Below, piece by piece: positions 8,987-18,150 of a stretch of 64,000 nt of DNA. Source of the DNA: Moraxella macacae 0408225 (GTDB lineage: Bacteria > Pseudomonadota > Gammaproteobacteria > Pseudomonadales > Moraxellaceae). The translations under genes were made by a program, and so were the position numbers. Position 1 is the stretch's first letter; each line of letters starts with the position of its first letter. The notes under the pieces are model-generated. The model did no database searches. It saw only the letters and a program-made list of their open reading frames with translations, and was not told the origin of the DNA. Location: contig NZ_ANIN01000001.1 of the NCBI RefSeq assembly GCF_000320365.1, positions 558,001 through 622,000 of the forward strand. The letters are read 5' to 3'.

Positions 8987-9215
8987 AAACTATCCTTATT
9001 ATTAATTTACCAAAATTATCAATTTACCAAATCAAAAATACAGCTTGCTTAAACAACATCAGCCAAATGATTGATACAAGAGCTATTATAGAAAATTGCA
9101 ACTAAAAACACAAATCTTACAATCTGTAAAAAACGTGTAAACTTTATAAGATTTTGACAGTTTTTTTAACAAATTGTTAAACAATGTTAAATAACCAACA
9201 ATGTTAAACAACTGT

Positions 9216-9497
9216 TTAAGTTAATTTTTTTTGCACCCAATAATGATACACATTGGCATAAGGATCAGGGTTTGCAAGTTTGTTTGGATTGATTTGTTGT
9301 TCTTGTGCCAATAAATTATGCCCCAAATGTCGACAAAAATTTGGAATATCGCGCGTGGTGGCCGGATCGTTGGCAATGATGTGAATGATCTCACCTGCAT
9401 CCGCTGTGCGTATGGTTTTGTGTAACAGCATGATTGGTTCCGGGCAAATCAGTCCAAGAGTGTTTAATTGGTGTTTGGCCTTAAAAGTGTTGTTCAT
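9216..9497 (-). CDS. tusA: Sulfur carrier protein TusA
   Basis: 93 aa. TusA takes persulfide sulfur from IscS and passes it to the TusBCD/MnmA relay for 2-thiouridine in tRNA. The family motif LGLICPEPIM holds the sulfur-carrying cysteine near residue 18, followed by ANDPATTRDIPNFCRHLGH, very close to the enterobacterial protein. It overlaps the upstream membrane-protein gene by four bases (ATGA) and is last in a four-gene overlapping set with yqgE and ruvX. Confidence 0.92.
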   Translation of the reverse strand: MNNTFKAKHQLNTLGLICPEPIMLLHKTIRTADAGEIIHIIANDPATTRDIPNFCRHLGHNLLAQEQQINPNKLANPDPYANVYHYWVQKKLT

Positions 9498-9910
9498 AGG
9501 GAGATTTCCGTGTGTTGTTCTTGTAAAAAACTAAAAAAGCGTTTTAAGTTGGCTTTAAACATAAATGCCACGCCAATCCACGATGCAAATGCCACATAAC
9601 TGCTGATAAAAAACAACCCAAACCCAACTGCCAAACACATGACTATCATGCCAGGCTGGCTTAAACGATAGCGGTATAAAATAAATGCCACAAAACACGA
9701 CAATGGAATGGTCAAACCAATCACGCTATAAGAAATATAATAAAAGCCGTGATAAATCAAGGTGTTGTCATGAAATTTTGGCAAACTTTTTAGCGTCCCA
9801 AACAATAAAAAAAGCACAATTGCCAAATAAATCAGATAAATGCTGATTTGGTTTACTGTTTTGGCTGTGTTGATGATTGCAATGATTGCAGGCGGAATGG
9901 TTTTATTCAC
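9494..9910 (-). CDS. Small membrane protein of unknown function
   Basis: 138 aa starting with GTG at 9910, which overlaps the ruvX stop in GTGA. Four hydrophobic segments are visible, at residues about 25-42, 55-75, 80-100 and 100-120. No family motif recognised. Its overlaps with both ruvX and tusA imply co-translation with them. It could help place or support a tRNA-modification or redox process, but nothing in the sequence says so. Confidence 0.8.
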   Translation of the reverse strand: MNKTIPPAIIAIINTAKTVNQISIYLIYLAIVLFLLFGTLKSLPKFHDNTLIYHGFYYISYSVIGLTIPLSCFVAFILYRYRLSQPGMIVMCLAVGFGLFFISSYVAFASWIGVAFMFKANLKRFFSFLQEQHTEISL

Positions 9911-10383
9911 AACAAATATTCTCCATCGCCACTTCTAAGCCAACTGCCAAGTAAGATTGCTGAGGCAATGCTATCGATCGGATCGTTTTTAGTTTTGATT
10001 AAGCCGTACTCCCAAGCTAAGTTTTTGGCTTCACGACTGCTTAAGCGTTCATCAAAAACCACCACATCGCATTGATAATGACAAGTTTGTAACTCGTGTT
10101 TTAAGCGTCTGGCAAATTTTTTGGCACGCAATCCCATCGGTGAAATTGTGCCGTCCATGTTGAGTGGCAAACCGACGACAATTGTTGTTGCTTGCCATTG
10201 TTTAATTAGGCTTAACAATGCTTGCCAATCGGGTTTTCCGTTTTGCATAGCAAATTGCATCAGAGGTCTTGCATTTCGGGTTAAGGTGTTGCCAAGCGAA
10301 ATACCCATTTTTGCCGCTCCAAAATCCAACCCCATAACCGTTTGGATTTTGGCTTGATTGTTGTTGGCTAAAGAATTTGGCAT
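9907..10383 (-). CDS. yqgF: RuvX/YqgF, RNase H-fold pre-16S rRNA nuclease
   Basis: 158 aa RNase H-fold protein. The first catalytic Asp is in VMGLDFGAAKMGISLG; other family segments are VVGLPLNMDGTISPMG, VVFDERLSSREAKNL and the final Asp in DPIDSIASAILL. Family knowledge: YqgF (RuvX) matures the 5' end of 16S rRNA and was earlier called a Holliday-junction resolvase. It overlaps yqgE by one base (TAATG), the usual yqgE-yqgF order. Confidence 0.93.
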   Translation of the reverse strand: MPNSLANNNQAKIQTVMGLDFGAAKMGISLGNTLTRNARPLMQFAMQNGKPDWQALLSLIKQWQATTIVVGLPLNMDGTISPMGLRAKKFARRLKHELQTCHYQCDVVVFDERLSSREAKNLAWEYGLIKTKNDPIDSIASAILLGSWLRSGDGEYLL

Positions 10384-10982
10384 TAAGCATATCCTATTTC
10401 GGTGCTAAAGATGTCAAAATTTACCCCTAATTTTTGACAAACTTTGTCATAACGCTGTTTGTAGGGCGTGTTAAACAAAATTTCACTGTCAGCAGGAGCA
10501 ACGAGCCAATCGCCTTGTGCAATTTCATCTTCTAATTGTCCCGCTTGCCAACGACAATGCCCCAAACACAGCTCAATGTGTTGAACGCCTTGTCCTGATG
10601 CAATGTGGTGCAAAATATCGCGACTCATGGTAATGCAAATATTTTCTTGAATGACAAATGACGATGCCCACACGCCTTGTCCGGTGTGCAGTACAAAACC
10701 CACTTCAGGGCTAACAGGCCCGCTTTTTAACGCGTAACGCTTGTGTAAATTTGTTGTTGTTACGACCACGCCAAGCTCTTCAAACAGTTTGGCAATGCAG
10801 TTGTTGTGATTAGGTTTGTTAATAATTAGCCCTAACACCCCTTGATTGTCATGCCGACAAATATAGACGACGGTATTGGCAAAAATATCTGTTTCAATGT
10901 TTGGCGTGGCCACCAAAAAATGATGGGTAAAATCAAAAGCAGAGGTTTTTTTGGGTTTTAGTGGGTGAAAGTGGTTAAACAT
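10383..10982 (-). CDS. yqgE: YqgE/AlgH family protein (DUF179)
   Basis: 199 aa. Family markers visible are HHFLVATPNIETDIFANTVV, then DNQGVLGLIINKP, SGPVSPEVGFVLHT and the C-terminal GHCRWQAGQLEDEIAQGDWL. Cytoplasmic, function unresolved; conserved beside yqgF, as here. First gene of the overlapping unit yqgE-yqgF-membrane protein-tusA. Confidence 0.92.
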   Translation of the reverse strand: MFNHFHPLKPKKTSAFDFTHHFLVATPNIETDIFANTVVYICRHDNQGVLGLIINKPNHNNCIAKLFEELGVVVTTTNLHKRYALKSGPVSPEVGFVLHTGQGVWASSFVIQENICITMSRDILHHIASGQGVQHIELCLGHCRWQAGQLEDEIAQGDWLVAPADSEILFNTPYKQRYDKVCQKLGVNFDIFSTEIGYA

Positions 10983-11054
10983 ACGTTGCTATTTTCCAAA
11001 AAATGAAGCAAAAATTAAGCGGTTGTTTGGCATTATCATTGACTGCAAAACTGT

Positions 11055-11104
11055 TGGCTATAAAACAATTCATCATAAAACAATTCGCTATAAAACAATT
11101 CATC
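11055..11104. repeat. Imperfect tandem repeat before yqgE
   Basis: Three imperfect copies of a unit built on TATAAAACAATTCATCA, between recN and yqgE. No coding role seen. Confidence 0.7.
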
Positions 11105-12818
11105 ATGATACAACCTGTTGATTTGCCAACAAACTGCGAGCGTGTTCTAATGTGGTTTTGGTGATATTGATGCCGCCTGACATTCTGGCTAATTCATGCA
11201 CTTGGGCGTCATCTTGGATAATCTGTAGGTGCGATTTGGCTTGGTTTTCTTGGGTTTTGTATACCAAAATATGCTGATGGGCCATTGAGGCAACTTGGGC
11301 TTGGTGCGTGATGGCAATGATCTGTTGTTCTTTGCCAAGTTGTCTTAATAATTCACCTAAGATTTGGGCTGTGCCACCACTAATACCCACGTCCACCTCA
11401 TCAAAAACCAACAATTGTTTGGTTGAAAGACAATTGTTGGTATGGTTTTGTTGCTTGCGACAAATGCCTTGTGCATCAATCACTTGCATGATTAATGCCA
11501 AACGCGACAGCTCACCACCTGATGCAATTTTATGAATTGGCTGTAAGGGCATGCCAACATTGGCACTAAACAAAAGTTCAATATTTGACAAACCGAAACT
11601 TTGTGGTTTTTCCAAGGTTTCAAAACAAAATTTGGCTTGCACATTGAGTAATGCCAATGGTTTTAAGCGTTCCATCAAGACTGTTGCAAGTTTTTTGGCG
11701 TGTTGTTTGCGTGCATCATCTAGTTGTTTTGCCAATGTCAAATAATTTTGATATGCCTGATTAACTTCTTCTGCCATCGCTTTTGGTGAAATTACGGCGG
11801 TTAATTTATCCAGTTGGGCTTGCCAATCGTTGCTATTTGCCAACAATTGTTCAGGCGTGGTTTGATATTTGCGTGCCAAACGGTGAAAAGTAGACAATTG
11901 TTCATCTAATATTGCCAAACGTTCAGGATCAAGGCTTTGTCTTTCGCCGTAATCGGCAAGATTGCTGCTAACTTCGCTTAAAATACTTTGGGCTTCGTAC
12001 AATCGTTCTGTGCAGTCGGCATAAGTTTGGCTAAGACTGGCTTGGTTTTCGCACAATTTAATCACGCGGCCTAATAATGACATAATTGCAGGTTCGCCGT
12101 TGTCATTGTCAAGCAATTGTAAAGAAACAGATGCTTGTTGCATCAAATTTTCAAGATTGGATAATTCGTCATATTCTGCTTCAATCTGTTTGTAGTTAAT
12201 CTGTGAAATTGGTTCAATATCGGCCAATTGATTTTCTAACAGTTGGATTTGTTGTAGGCGAAATTGTTCGTCTTTGGCGTGATGTTTTGCTTGAGATTTG
12301 AGTTTTTCATAATGCAAAAACGCTTGATAAACCGATGTGGCTAAAGAGGTTAGGCCTGTGGCACTGTCCAGCCATTTTGTAACAAACTGTGGTTGCAATA
12401 AGCTGTGTTGGGCGTGTTGACTGTGAATATTAACTAATAAATTGCCTAATATTTTTAATTCATTAATGCTAATTGGTGATCCATTCAGCCATGCTTTGCT
12501 GCGCACGGTTTTATTTTGTTGGCTTAATTGACGGCGGATTAACAGACAATTGTCGTCTATTTTGTAGTTTTGTGTTTGTAGCCAAGCCTGCACGTCAGGC
12601 AATTGGCAAATGTCAAACTCAGCAAAAATCTCGGCACTGCTTTTGCCATGACGGATAAGACTCACATCGGTACGTCCGCCCACGCACAGTTGCAAGGCAT
12701 CCAGCAATAAGGATTTTCCAGCCCCTGTTTCGCCTGTAATGACATTAAAGCCTTGATGCATCTGTATCTCGGCATATTCCATCAATGCCAAATTTTGTAA
12801 AGTCAGTTGGATAAGCAT
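11103..12818 (-). CDS. recN: DNA repair protein RecN
   Basis: 571 aa SMC-like ATPase for double-strand-break repair. Walker A GETGAGKSLLLDAL is near residue 30. The middle is long coiled coil. The C-terminal ABC part has the signature IASGGELSRLALIMQV, Walker B LLVFDEVDVGISGGTAQ and the H-loop IIAITHQAQVASMA. Length is close to the family norm (553-560). Single gene; I did not see a clear LexA-type operator upstream. Confidence 0.96.
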   Translation of the reverse strand: MLIQLTLQNLALMEYAEIQMHQGFNVITGETGAGKSLLLDALQLCVGGRTDVSLIRHGKSSAEIFAEFDICQLPDVQAWLQTQNYKIDDNCLLIRRQLSQQNKTVRSKAWLNGSPISINELKILGNLLVNIHSQHAQHSLLQPQFVTKWLDSATGLTSLATSVYQAFLHYEKLKSQAKHHAKDEQFRLQQIQLLENQLADIEPISQINYKQIEAEYDELSNLENLMQQASVSLQLLDNDNGEPAIMSLLGRVIKLCENQASLSQTYADCTERLYEAQSILSEVSSNLADYGERQSLDPERLAILDEQLSTFHRLARKYQTTPEQLLANSNDWQAQLDKLTAVISPKAMAEEVNQAYQNYLTLAKQLDDARKQHAKKLATVLMERLKPLALLNVQAKFCFETLEKPQSFGLSNIELLFSANVGMPLQPIHKIASGGELSRLALIMQVIDAQGICRKQQNHTNNCLSTKQLLVFDEVDVGISGGTAQILGELLRQLGKEQQIIAITHQAQVASMAHQHILVYKTQENQAKSHLQIIQDDAQVHELARMSGGINITKTTLEHARSLLANQQVVS

Positions 12819-13042
12819 ACATATTTTCCATGATTTGCCAATAAATAATTGCCAAGAAGTGATATTTTAACATTTTTATGCAAACTTTTAACCTTTTATC
12901 ACAATAAATTTATCGCAACAAATTTTAGCCAAATGCACAGCTTACAAAATTTTATGTAAAAAATAAATTTGTATCACCCATTTTTGTCAAAATTATGTTA
13001 AGATAAACCACCATGTTAAAGTCTAATTGATAGGAAAAAATC

Positions 13043-13381
13043 ATGACTTCATCTAGTCGTTTTGACCACGTGTCGGTGGAAAAAATTGCCAATGTGTATT
13101 ACGAAGGGCGTAACTTTAGTCGCACAGTGTGGTTTGAAGATGGGCGCAAAAAAATGCTCGGAATTGTTATGCCATGCGATGGCGAGATCAGCGAATATGA
13201 GTTTACAACCGAAACATCAGAGCGTATTGAGATTTTGGTTGGTGAATGCGAGGTGAAACGCGCAGGCGAAATTGAGTACAGTTATTACAGAGCAGGACAA
13301 GCGTTTTTGGTGGAAGGGCATAGCAGTTATGTGATGAAAAATGATGCAGTGGTGCAGTATATTTGTCATTTTGAAGGGTGA
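13043..13381 (+). CDS. ppnP: Pyrimidine/purine nucleoside phosphorylase PpnP (DUF1255)
   Basis: 112 aa cupin-fold enzyme; the family splits several nucleosides to base and ribose-1-phosphate. Conserved features: VEKIANVYYEG near the N-terminus, KKMLGIVMPCDGEISEYEF, SERIEILVGECEV and the cupin strand YRAGQAFLVEGHSSYVM. Preceded by TAGGAAAAAATC, a usable ribosome site. About 15 residues longer than the E. coli protein, all at the N-terminus. Confidence 0.92.
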   Translation: MTSSSRFDHVSVEKIANVYYEGRNFSRTVWFEDGRKKMLGIVMPCDGEISEYEFTTETSERIEILVGECEVKRAGEIEYSYYRAGQAFLVEGHSSYVMKNDAVVQYICHFEG

Positions 13382-13448
13382 TTTAATAATTTATTAAGCT
13401 ATCTGTTAGAATATTGTTAAAAAATTTGTTAAAATTTTTGGAAAAAAT

Positions 13449-14246
13449 ATGTCAAAACCTGTTTATTACTATGGTATTCATGCAGTAAGTGCTATCTTGG
13501 AGCAACGCGGTATTGATGCTTTAAACTTATTTATCCAAGATAATAAACAAGGCAATAAACAAGGCGACAAAACCGACAAAGCTGTCCAAAAAATCCTTGA
13601 ACTTGCCAAAGGTTACGGCATTAGTGTGCAGTTTTCTGCCAAAGACAAACTTAGCAAACTTGCCAACAGTCTTCATCATCAAGGCGTTGTACTACAAGCT
13701 CGTCCTGCAAAAGTGGCTGATGAGACTGATTTAAAACAACTGATTGAACAGTTTTACCAACAAAACAAACCGATTTTGTTGTTGGTGCTTGATCAAATCA
13801 CCGATCCAAATAATTTGGGTGCATGCTTGAGAACTGCAGCGGCTATGGGCGTGTCAGCGGTGATTGTTCCAAAAAATCACAGCTCTAATCTTACCGCTGT
13901 TGTTGCAAAAGTGGCGGTCGGTGCAACTGAATTGATGACGTTTATCCAAGTTACAAACCTTGCTCGCACGCTAAATGATATCAAAAAGCAAGGGGTTTTT
14001 GTGTATGGCACGGCATTGGATAATAGTGCAAAATCGGTGCAAGAGGTTGATTTAACAGGGAATGTTGCGATTGTTATGGGATCTGAGGGCGATGGTATTC
14101 GACGGTTAACGGCGGATACTTGTGATAAACTGGTTTATATTCCGATGATAGAAAATGAGCGTGGGGCTATCCAAAGCCTAAATGTCAGTGTTGCAACAGG
14201 CATGGTGCTATATGAAGCCAATAGGCAACGGAGAATGGGGTTATGA
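13449..14246 (+). CDS. rlmB: 23S rRNA (Gm2251) 2'-O-methyltransferase RlmB
   Basis: 265 aa SpoU/TrmH-class knotted methyltransferase. The N-terminal substrate-binding domain runs to about residue 100 (VYYYGIHAVSAILEQRG). The SPOUT motifs follow: LVLDQITDPNNLGACLRTAAAMG, VAIVMGSEGDGIRRLT and IPMIENERGAIQSLNVSVATG. The N-terminal domain carries a short local KQGNKQGDK repeat. It overlaps the next gene, an ExoX-like nuclease, by four bases. Confidence 0.95.
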   Translation: MSKPVYYYGIHAVSAILEQRGIDALNLFIQDNKQGNKQGDKTDKAVQKILELAKGYGISVQFSAKDKLSKLANSLHHQGVVLQARPAKVADETDLKQLIEQFYQQNKPILLLVLDQITDPNNLGACLRTAAAMGVSAVIVPKNHSSNLTAVVAKVAVGATELMTFIQVTNLARTLNDIKKQGVFVYGTALDNSAKSVQEVDLTGNVAIVMGSEGDGIRRLTADTCDKLVYIPMIENERGAIQSLNVSVATGMVLYEANRQRRMGL

Positions 14247-14923
14247 CCGCTTATATTTTTGATGCCGAAGCCCATGATTTAAAAAATCCTTGTGCAACCG
14301 AAATTGCTTACATAAAGGTTGGTTTTGTTGAGACAGATTTGACATATCTTGAATCTAAAGCCTTTGAACAACGCTACAACCCACAACAAAAAATCAGCTA
14401 CAGCAGTATGGCGATCACACGGATTTTTGATGAAGATGTTGCCAATATGCCACCGCACACTGATTTTGCACTGCCTAATGATTGTCAATATCTGATCGGA
14501 CACAACATAGATTTTGATTGTGAGGTATTAGCCAATGCCAACTGTGATTTAAGCCAAATTAAACGCATTTGCACCCTTGCATTGGCACGTTTTTGTTATC
14601 CTGATTTGGACGGCCATACGCTTGGGGCGGTTCTTTGTTATTTACACCCTGACATTGCCAAAAAAAATCTGGCACACGCACACGGGGCAAAATACGACAT
14701 TTGGTTTACATTTTTGATTTTAAAAACCATGTGTAAAAAATTAAATATTGACAATATTGCCAAACTATACGAAGTGGCCGCAAATGCACGCAAGCCCACC
14801 CATATGACTTTTGGCAAATACAAAGGAATGGCGATCAATGAATTGCCAAGCGACTATGTGGATTGGTTGTTAAAACAAAATGAAATTGACCCTTATTTAA
14901 AATTGGCGTTAGAAAATTTGTAG
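14243..14923 (+). CDS. ExoX-like DEDD 3'-5' exonuclease with C-terminal DUF3820
   Basis: 226 aa. The N-terminal DEDDh exonuclease starts at IFDAEA (first acidic pair). GHNIDFD near residue 85 gives the second motif and AHAHGAKYDIWFT near residue 145 the third. The C-terminus has the DUF3820 motif MTFGKYKGMAINELPSDYV, as in E. coli ExoX. Likely acts on single-stranded DNA ends in repair. Translationally coupled to rlmB (ATGA overlap). The role is inferred from domain order; ExoX orthology is not proven. Confidence 0.82.
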   Translation: MTAYIFDAEAHDLKNPCATEIAYIKVGFVETDLTYLESKAFEQRYNPQQKISYSSMAITRIFDEDVANMPPHTDFALPNDCQYLIGHNIDFDCEVLANANCDLSQIKRICTLALARFCYPDLDGHTLGAVLCYLHPDIAKKNLAHAHGAKYDIWFTFLILKTMCKKLNIDNIAKLYEVAANARKPTHMTFGKYKGMAINELPSDYVDWLLKQNEIDPYLKLALENL

Positions 14924-14940
14924 TTGTATTAAACTTGTTT

Positions 14941-14974
14941 TTGTATTAAACTTGTTTTTAATACAAATTTTTGT
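14941..14974 (+). terminator. Hairpin terminator after the ExoX-like gene
   Basis: TTGTATTAAA and TTTAATACAA form a 10-bp stem around a 6-base loop, followed by ATTTTTGTT. The left arm is itself the second copy of an 18-base direct repeat starting at 14924. Confidence 0.7.
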
Positions 14975-14995
14975 TAACAAAAACAGGAAAAAATT

Positions 14996-15874
14996 ATGAC
15001 TGATACCATAAACCCCTTGTTAAGCAAAAATCCGTATTTTAATCATTCTGGCCTAACCTCCTCTCAAGCAAATTATGTCTGTGAACGTATTAAAGAACAC
15101 TTAAAACCCATTCAAGATCAAGTACAAAATCTAGAAACGCACACCTCAAGCCTTGATGGCGAAAAATTAGATAATTTTGAACGCGTGGATAATATCCAAG
15201 ATAAATTAACCAAAATTGGACAAATGTATGCAATTTCTGCGTTTTTACGCACCGCCATCAAAGAAAAAGATGAACGGATAAATAAAATCAATATAAAGAT
15301 TAATCAATTGCACATTAACATTATCAATCGATTGCATGCAGATCATCAGGAACAATTGGACAAATTGACTGAAAAACAAACTGTAACCATAGATGATTTT
15401 TTATTAACCTTGCCCTTAAACGACGTGGTCATTTATAAGACAGCAGAAGCCAAAGCAGCCCATATTGGCAAATTTATTCATAATTTTGATAACATTCGTC
15501 AATTAATCAACAAAAAAGAGCGTATTGGTTTTAAACAAGTGGGGGAACAAGTGTTTAAAATTCATCATACGCCGTTATATACGCTTGATGAATTGCAGGC
15601 ATTGCAGGCGTTTTTATTGGCTAAGCATCGTGAATGTGAAAACACAGTCAATCGCTATAAAGCACAGTTTCATGAGTTTGAAAATGAACACAAAAGACAG
15701 TATTTGCAACAATTTAATCGCATTAATGACGAACATACAGCCTTAATTAATCAACTGGTGGCACAAGAAACCGAAGAATTATTGGCGGTTAAATCACAAA
15801 TTGCTGACTTTAAAATCATCATTCCAAATGAATTTAAAGTACTTATTTATGACTTGTTAAAAGAAACAAGTTAA
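14996..15874 (+). CDS. Coiled-coil cytoplasmic protein of unknown function
   Basis: 292 aa, no signal peptide or membrane segment, rich in Lys, Glu, Gln, Asn and Ile. Predicted helical with two coiled-coil stretches: residues about 35-130 with repeated hydrophobic heptads, and 195-275 (KAQFHEFENEHKRQYL and following). A good ribosome site (AACAGGAAAAAATT) precedes the ATG. I recognise no family. The base composition is slightly more AT-rich than its neighbours. It sits between the rlmB/exoX pair and a structured non-coding segment. Confidence 0.8.
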   Translation: MTDTINPLLSKNPYFNHSGLTSSQANYVCERIKEHLKPIQDQVQNLETHTSSLDGEKLDNFERVDNIQDKLTKIGQMYAISAFLRTAIKEKDERINKINIKINQLHINIINRLHADHQEQLDKLTEKQTVTIDDFLLTLPLNDVVIYKTAEAKAAHIGKFIHNFDNIRQLINKKERIGFKQVGEQVFKIHHTPLYTLDELQALQAFLLAKHRECENTVNRYKAQFHEFENEHKRQYLQQFNRINDEHTALINQLVAQETEELLAVKSQIADFKIIIPNEFKVLIYDLLKETS

Positions 15875-15906
15875 CAAAACCCAGCGTATAACTCATTTGA
15901 ATAATT

Positions 15907-15941
15907 TTGAACAATTGCTATTTTGACCTATAAAATAGCAA
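15907..15941 (+). promoter_or_regulatory. Promoter and hairpin before the structured RNA candidate
   Basis: TTGAAC, a 16-base spacer and TATAAA form a plausible promoter. Overlapping it, TTGCTATTTT and AAAATAGCAA form a perfect 10-bp stem with a 7-base loop that could end the upstream coiled-coil gene. Which of these is used cannot be told from sequence. Confidence 0.5.
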
Positions 15942-15942
15942 T

Positions 15943-16165
15943 ATTTCAAACCTAAGCAACTTGCACCGTTAGACTAAATTTGATCGTATGTTCACAAGGT
16001 GAATATTCACATTAAAAATTCGCTCTATTTTCAATCGTTGTTACTTTGATGGAGAGTTAATTCCATTATTTGATGACTTTGTTTTTGACTTTGGCTTTGA
16101 GAAAATAGAGGTCTTTGACTTTGGATTAAACTTTGTCTGCGTGGTGCAAGGTTGCTTATTTTTTT
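15943..16165 (+). ncRNA. Candidate structured RNA upstream of cmoB
   Basis: This 330-bp gene-free stretch is not random. Bases 15954-15967 (AAGCAACTTGCACC) pair with 16143-16157 (GGTGCAAGGTTGCTT), a 14-bp closing stem with one bulge. Just inside, AGAC/GTCT and neighbouring bases continue the stem with symmetric mismatches. A perfect 10-bp helix joins 16023-16032 and 16101-16110, and a small hairpin ATGGA/TCCAT sits at 16049-16066. The 3' arm runs into a long T-rich tract, like an intrinsic terminator. Either a free ~200-nt RNA (the overall rod shape recalls 6S RNA, but I see no specific 6S sequence match) or a cmoB leader. Confidence 0.5.
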
Positions 16166-16206
16166 ATTTTTATTTTTTGTTTTTACTGTTTTAATCAATT
16201 AAATGT

Positions 16207-17247
16207 ATGAATACGATTTTTAATGCCGAACAAAACCTATATTTAGCCCTGCTTGATTTATCTAAAAAATACCCACTTGCCAATGATTGGTTAACTCAAT
16301 TGCCAAAATGGCTGTTGCATATTAAGGATAAATCTCGCTATGCCAACGCAACTTATTATGAACAGGCGGTAATTAGGTTACCAAATGTGGCAGATAAAAA
16401 CGTAAGTTATGATTTTAATGCACCAAATGTTACGATTAATTTGGCATTAACAGACAGTGAGTATAAACAAGCCAATGCCTTATTAAAAACGCTTATGCCT
16501 TGGCGAAAAGGGGGTTTTAAGATCGGTGATGACAACAACAGTATTCATATCGATACCGAATGGCGTAGTGATTTAAAATGGGATAGGGTTTTGCCGTATA
16601 TTGGTGATTTAAAAAACAAGCGTGTTTTAGATGTTGGTGGCGGTTCTGGGTATCATGGGTTTAGAATGCTTGGAGCGGGTGCTGCTATGGTTGTGGTGAT
16701 TGATCCGTCGTGTTTGTTTTATTATCAATTTATGGCAATCAAACATTTTTTAACCAATGCTGTTTTAACCACTCCGCCTATTCATTTTATTCCTGTGGCC
16801 TTGGAGCAATTGCCATTTACCACAGAGCATAACAAGCAACTGTTTCATACGGTTTTTTGTATGGGCGTGTTGTATCATCGCGTATCACCGTTTGATTGTT
16901 TATTACAATTAAAAAATCAATTGGTTAAACATGGAGAATTGATATTAGAAACCTTGATTGTTGATGGTGATGAAAATACGGTTTTGGTGCCAAAAGACCG
17001 ATATGCCCAGATGAACAATGTCTATTTTTTGCCAAGCGTAAAAGCCTTAACGGTTTGGTTGGAAAAAGCAGGGTTTTGTGATATTAGATGCGTGGATATT
17101 AACGAAACAAGTTTTAAAGAACAGCGGGCAACCGAGTGGATGGATTATCAATCTTTGACAGATTTTCTTGATCCAAATGACAACACAAAAACCATAGAGG
17201 GCTATCCGCGTCCGAAACGTGCGGTTATGGTTGCTAAAAAAGCATAA
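16207..17247 (+). CDS. cmoB: tRNA U34 carboxymethyltransferase CmoB
   Basis: 346 aa. Uses carboxy-S-adenosylmethionine (made by CmoA, whose gene begins at 63521) to turn 5-hydroxyuridine 34 into cmo5U in tRNAs. The family N-terminus contains [13 protein letters not shown] and [17 protein letters not shown]. The SAM site is [20 protein letters not shown] near residue 145, and the C-terminus has [16 protein letters not shown] and [15 protein letters not shown]. About 20 residues longer than the E. coli protein. Its leader is the structured segment upstream. Confidence 0.95.
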   Translation: MNTIFNAEQNLYLALLDLSKKYPLANDWLTQLPKWLLHIKDKSRYANATYYEQAVIRLPNVADKNVSYDFNAPNVTINLALTDSEYKQANALLKTLMPWRKGGFKIGDDNNSIHIDTEWRSDLKWDRVLPYIGDLKNKRVLDVGGGSGYHGFRMLGAGAAMVVVIDPSCLFYYQFMAIKHFLTNAVLTTPPIHFIPVALEQLPFTTEHNKQLFHTVFCMGVLYHRVSPFDCLLQLKNQLVKHGELILETLIVDGDENTVLVPKDRYAQMNNVYFLPSVKALTVWLEKAGFCDIRCVDINETSFKEQRATEWMDYQSLTDFLDPNDNTKTIEGYPRPKRAVMVAKKA

Positions 17248-17269
17248 AAATTTGACAATTGATAAAATC

Positions 17270-18079
17270 ATGATGAATATTTTAATTATCGGTGCAGGAA
17301 AATTGGGTGTATTGCTTGTTAATGCCTTAAAAGATCAGCACAACATTACCCTTGTAAGTCGCAGCCAAAAAAATATTGACGGTGTTCATGAAATTGTTAA
17401 AAACGCACAAGACTTGACAGCTGCTGATTTTAACGTGATGTTTGATGTAGTTTTTGTGATAATTAGTCCAGATGTAAGTACAATAGCCGATTATTATCGT
17501 ACTTATGTTGCCACAGCCGAACCGATTTGTAATAGCATACGGCATGCACAAAATGGCAAATATCCAAACTTATTTTATATTTCGTCCGTCCGAGTGTATG
17601 CAGATAGCCCTAATGATATTATTACAAGCAACACAGTGCCTATGCCTACCGATGAATTTGCAAGGCTGATTTATGCAGGCGAGTTGATTTATCAAGGCTT
17701 ATTGGGCGATCGCGTTAGTGTGGTGCGTTTAACAGGATTAACCGACTTTTGTCCATTAACCAAATTGCACAAAAATGACTGGCTTGCCAAACGTGCAATA
17801 AGTGCAACGCATGTCAATGAGTTGCACTGGTTAAATTTGGTGCATCGAAAATTTGTTGTTTGTCAGTTAATCGGTTTATTAAACCATTTAGACAATCTAA
17901 AATCTGTGTATCTGTTTAATCAATTATCTTCTTTGCGTCATGAACTGTACAACCAAATTCGTGCGGTAAAAAAACACAAGCCGTTAACGATTTCACATTT
18001 AACTGACAATCCTGCAAACCTAACCGTAACAGGCAAACGGATTGTTGTTACGGATTGTTGTGATGATCCAATTTTTTAA
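17270..18079 (+). CDS. NAD(P)-binding Rossmann-fold (SDR, epimerase-like) protein
   Basis: About 269 aa from the ATG at 17270 (another ATG follows at once). An upstream in-frame start at 17219 inside cmoB is less likely because the Rossmann strand begins directly at MNILIIGAGKLGVLLVNAL. The GxGKLG loop binds the dinucleotide pyrophosphate. YISSVRVYADSPND near residue 105 resembles the Ser/Tyr region of extended SDRs of the YeeZ type. Substrate unknown. It follows cmoB by 22 bases and may be co-transcribed. Confidence 0.72.
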   Translation: MMNILIIGAGKLGVLLVNALKDQHNITLVSRSQKNIDGVHEIVKNAQDLTAADFNVMFDVVFVIISPDVSTIADYYRTYVATAEPICNSIRHAQNGKYPNLFYISSVRVYADSPNDIITSNTVPMPTDEFARLIYAGELIYQGLLGDRVSVVRLTGLTDFCPLTKLHKNDWLAKRAISATHVNELHWLNLVHRKFVVCQLIGLLNHLDNLKSVYLFNQLSSLRHELYNQIRAVKKHKPLTISHLTDNPANLTVTGKRIVVTDCCDDPIF

Positions 18080-18150
18080 ACGGTTTAAATGGTTTAACCT
18101 GTTTTTTTTAAATATTGTTAACGTTTTTGATGTTGTTTAATAAATTTTAA

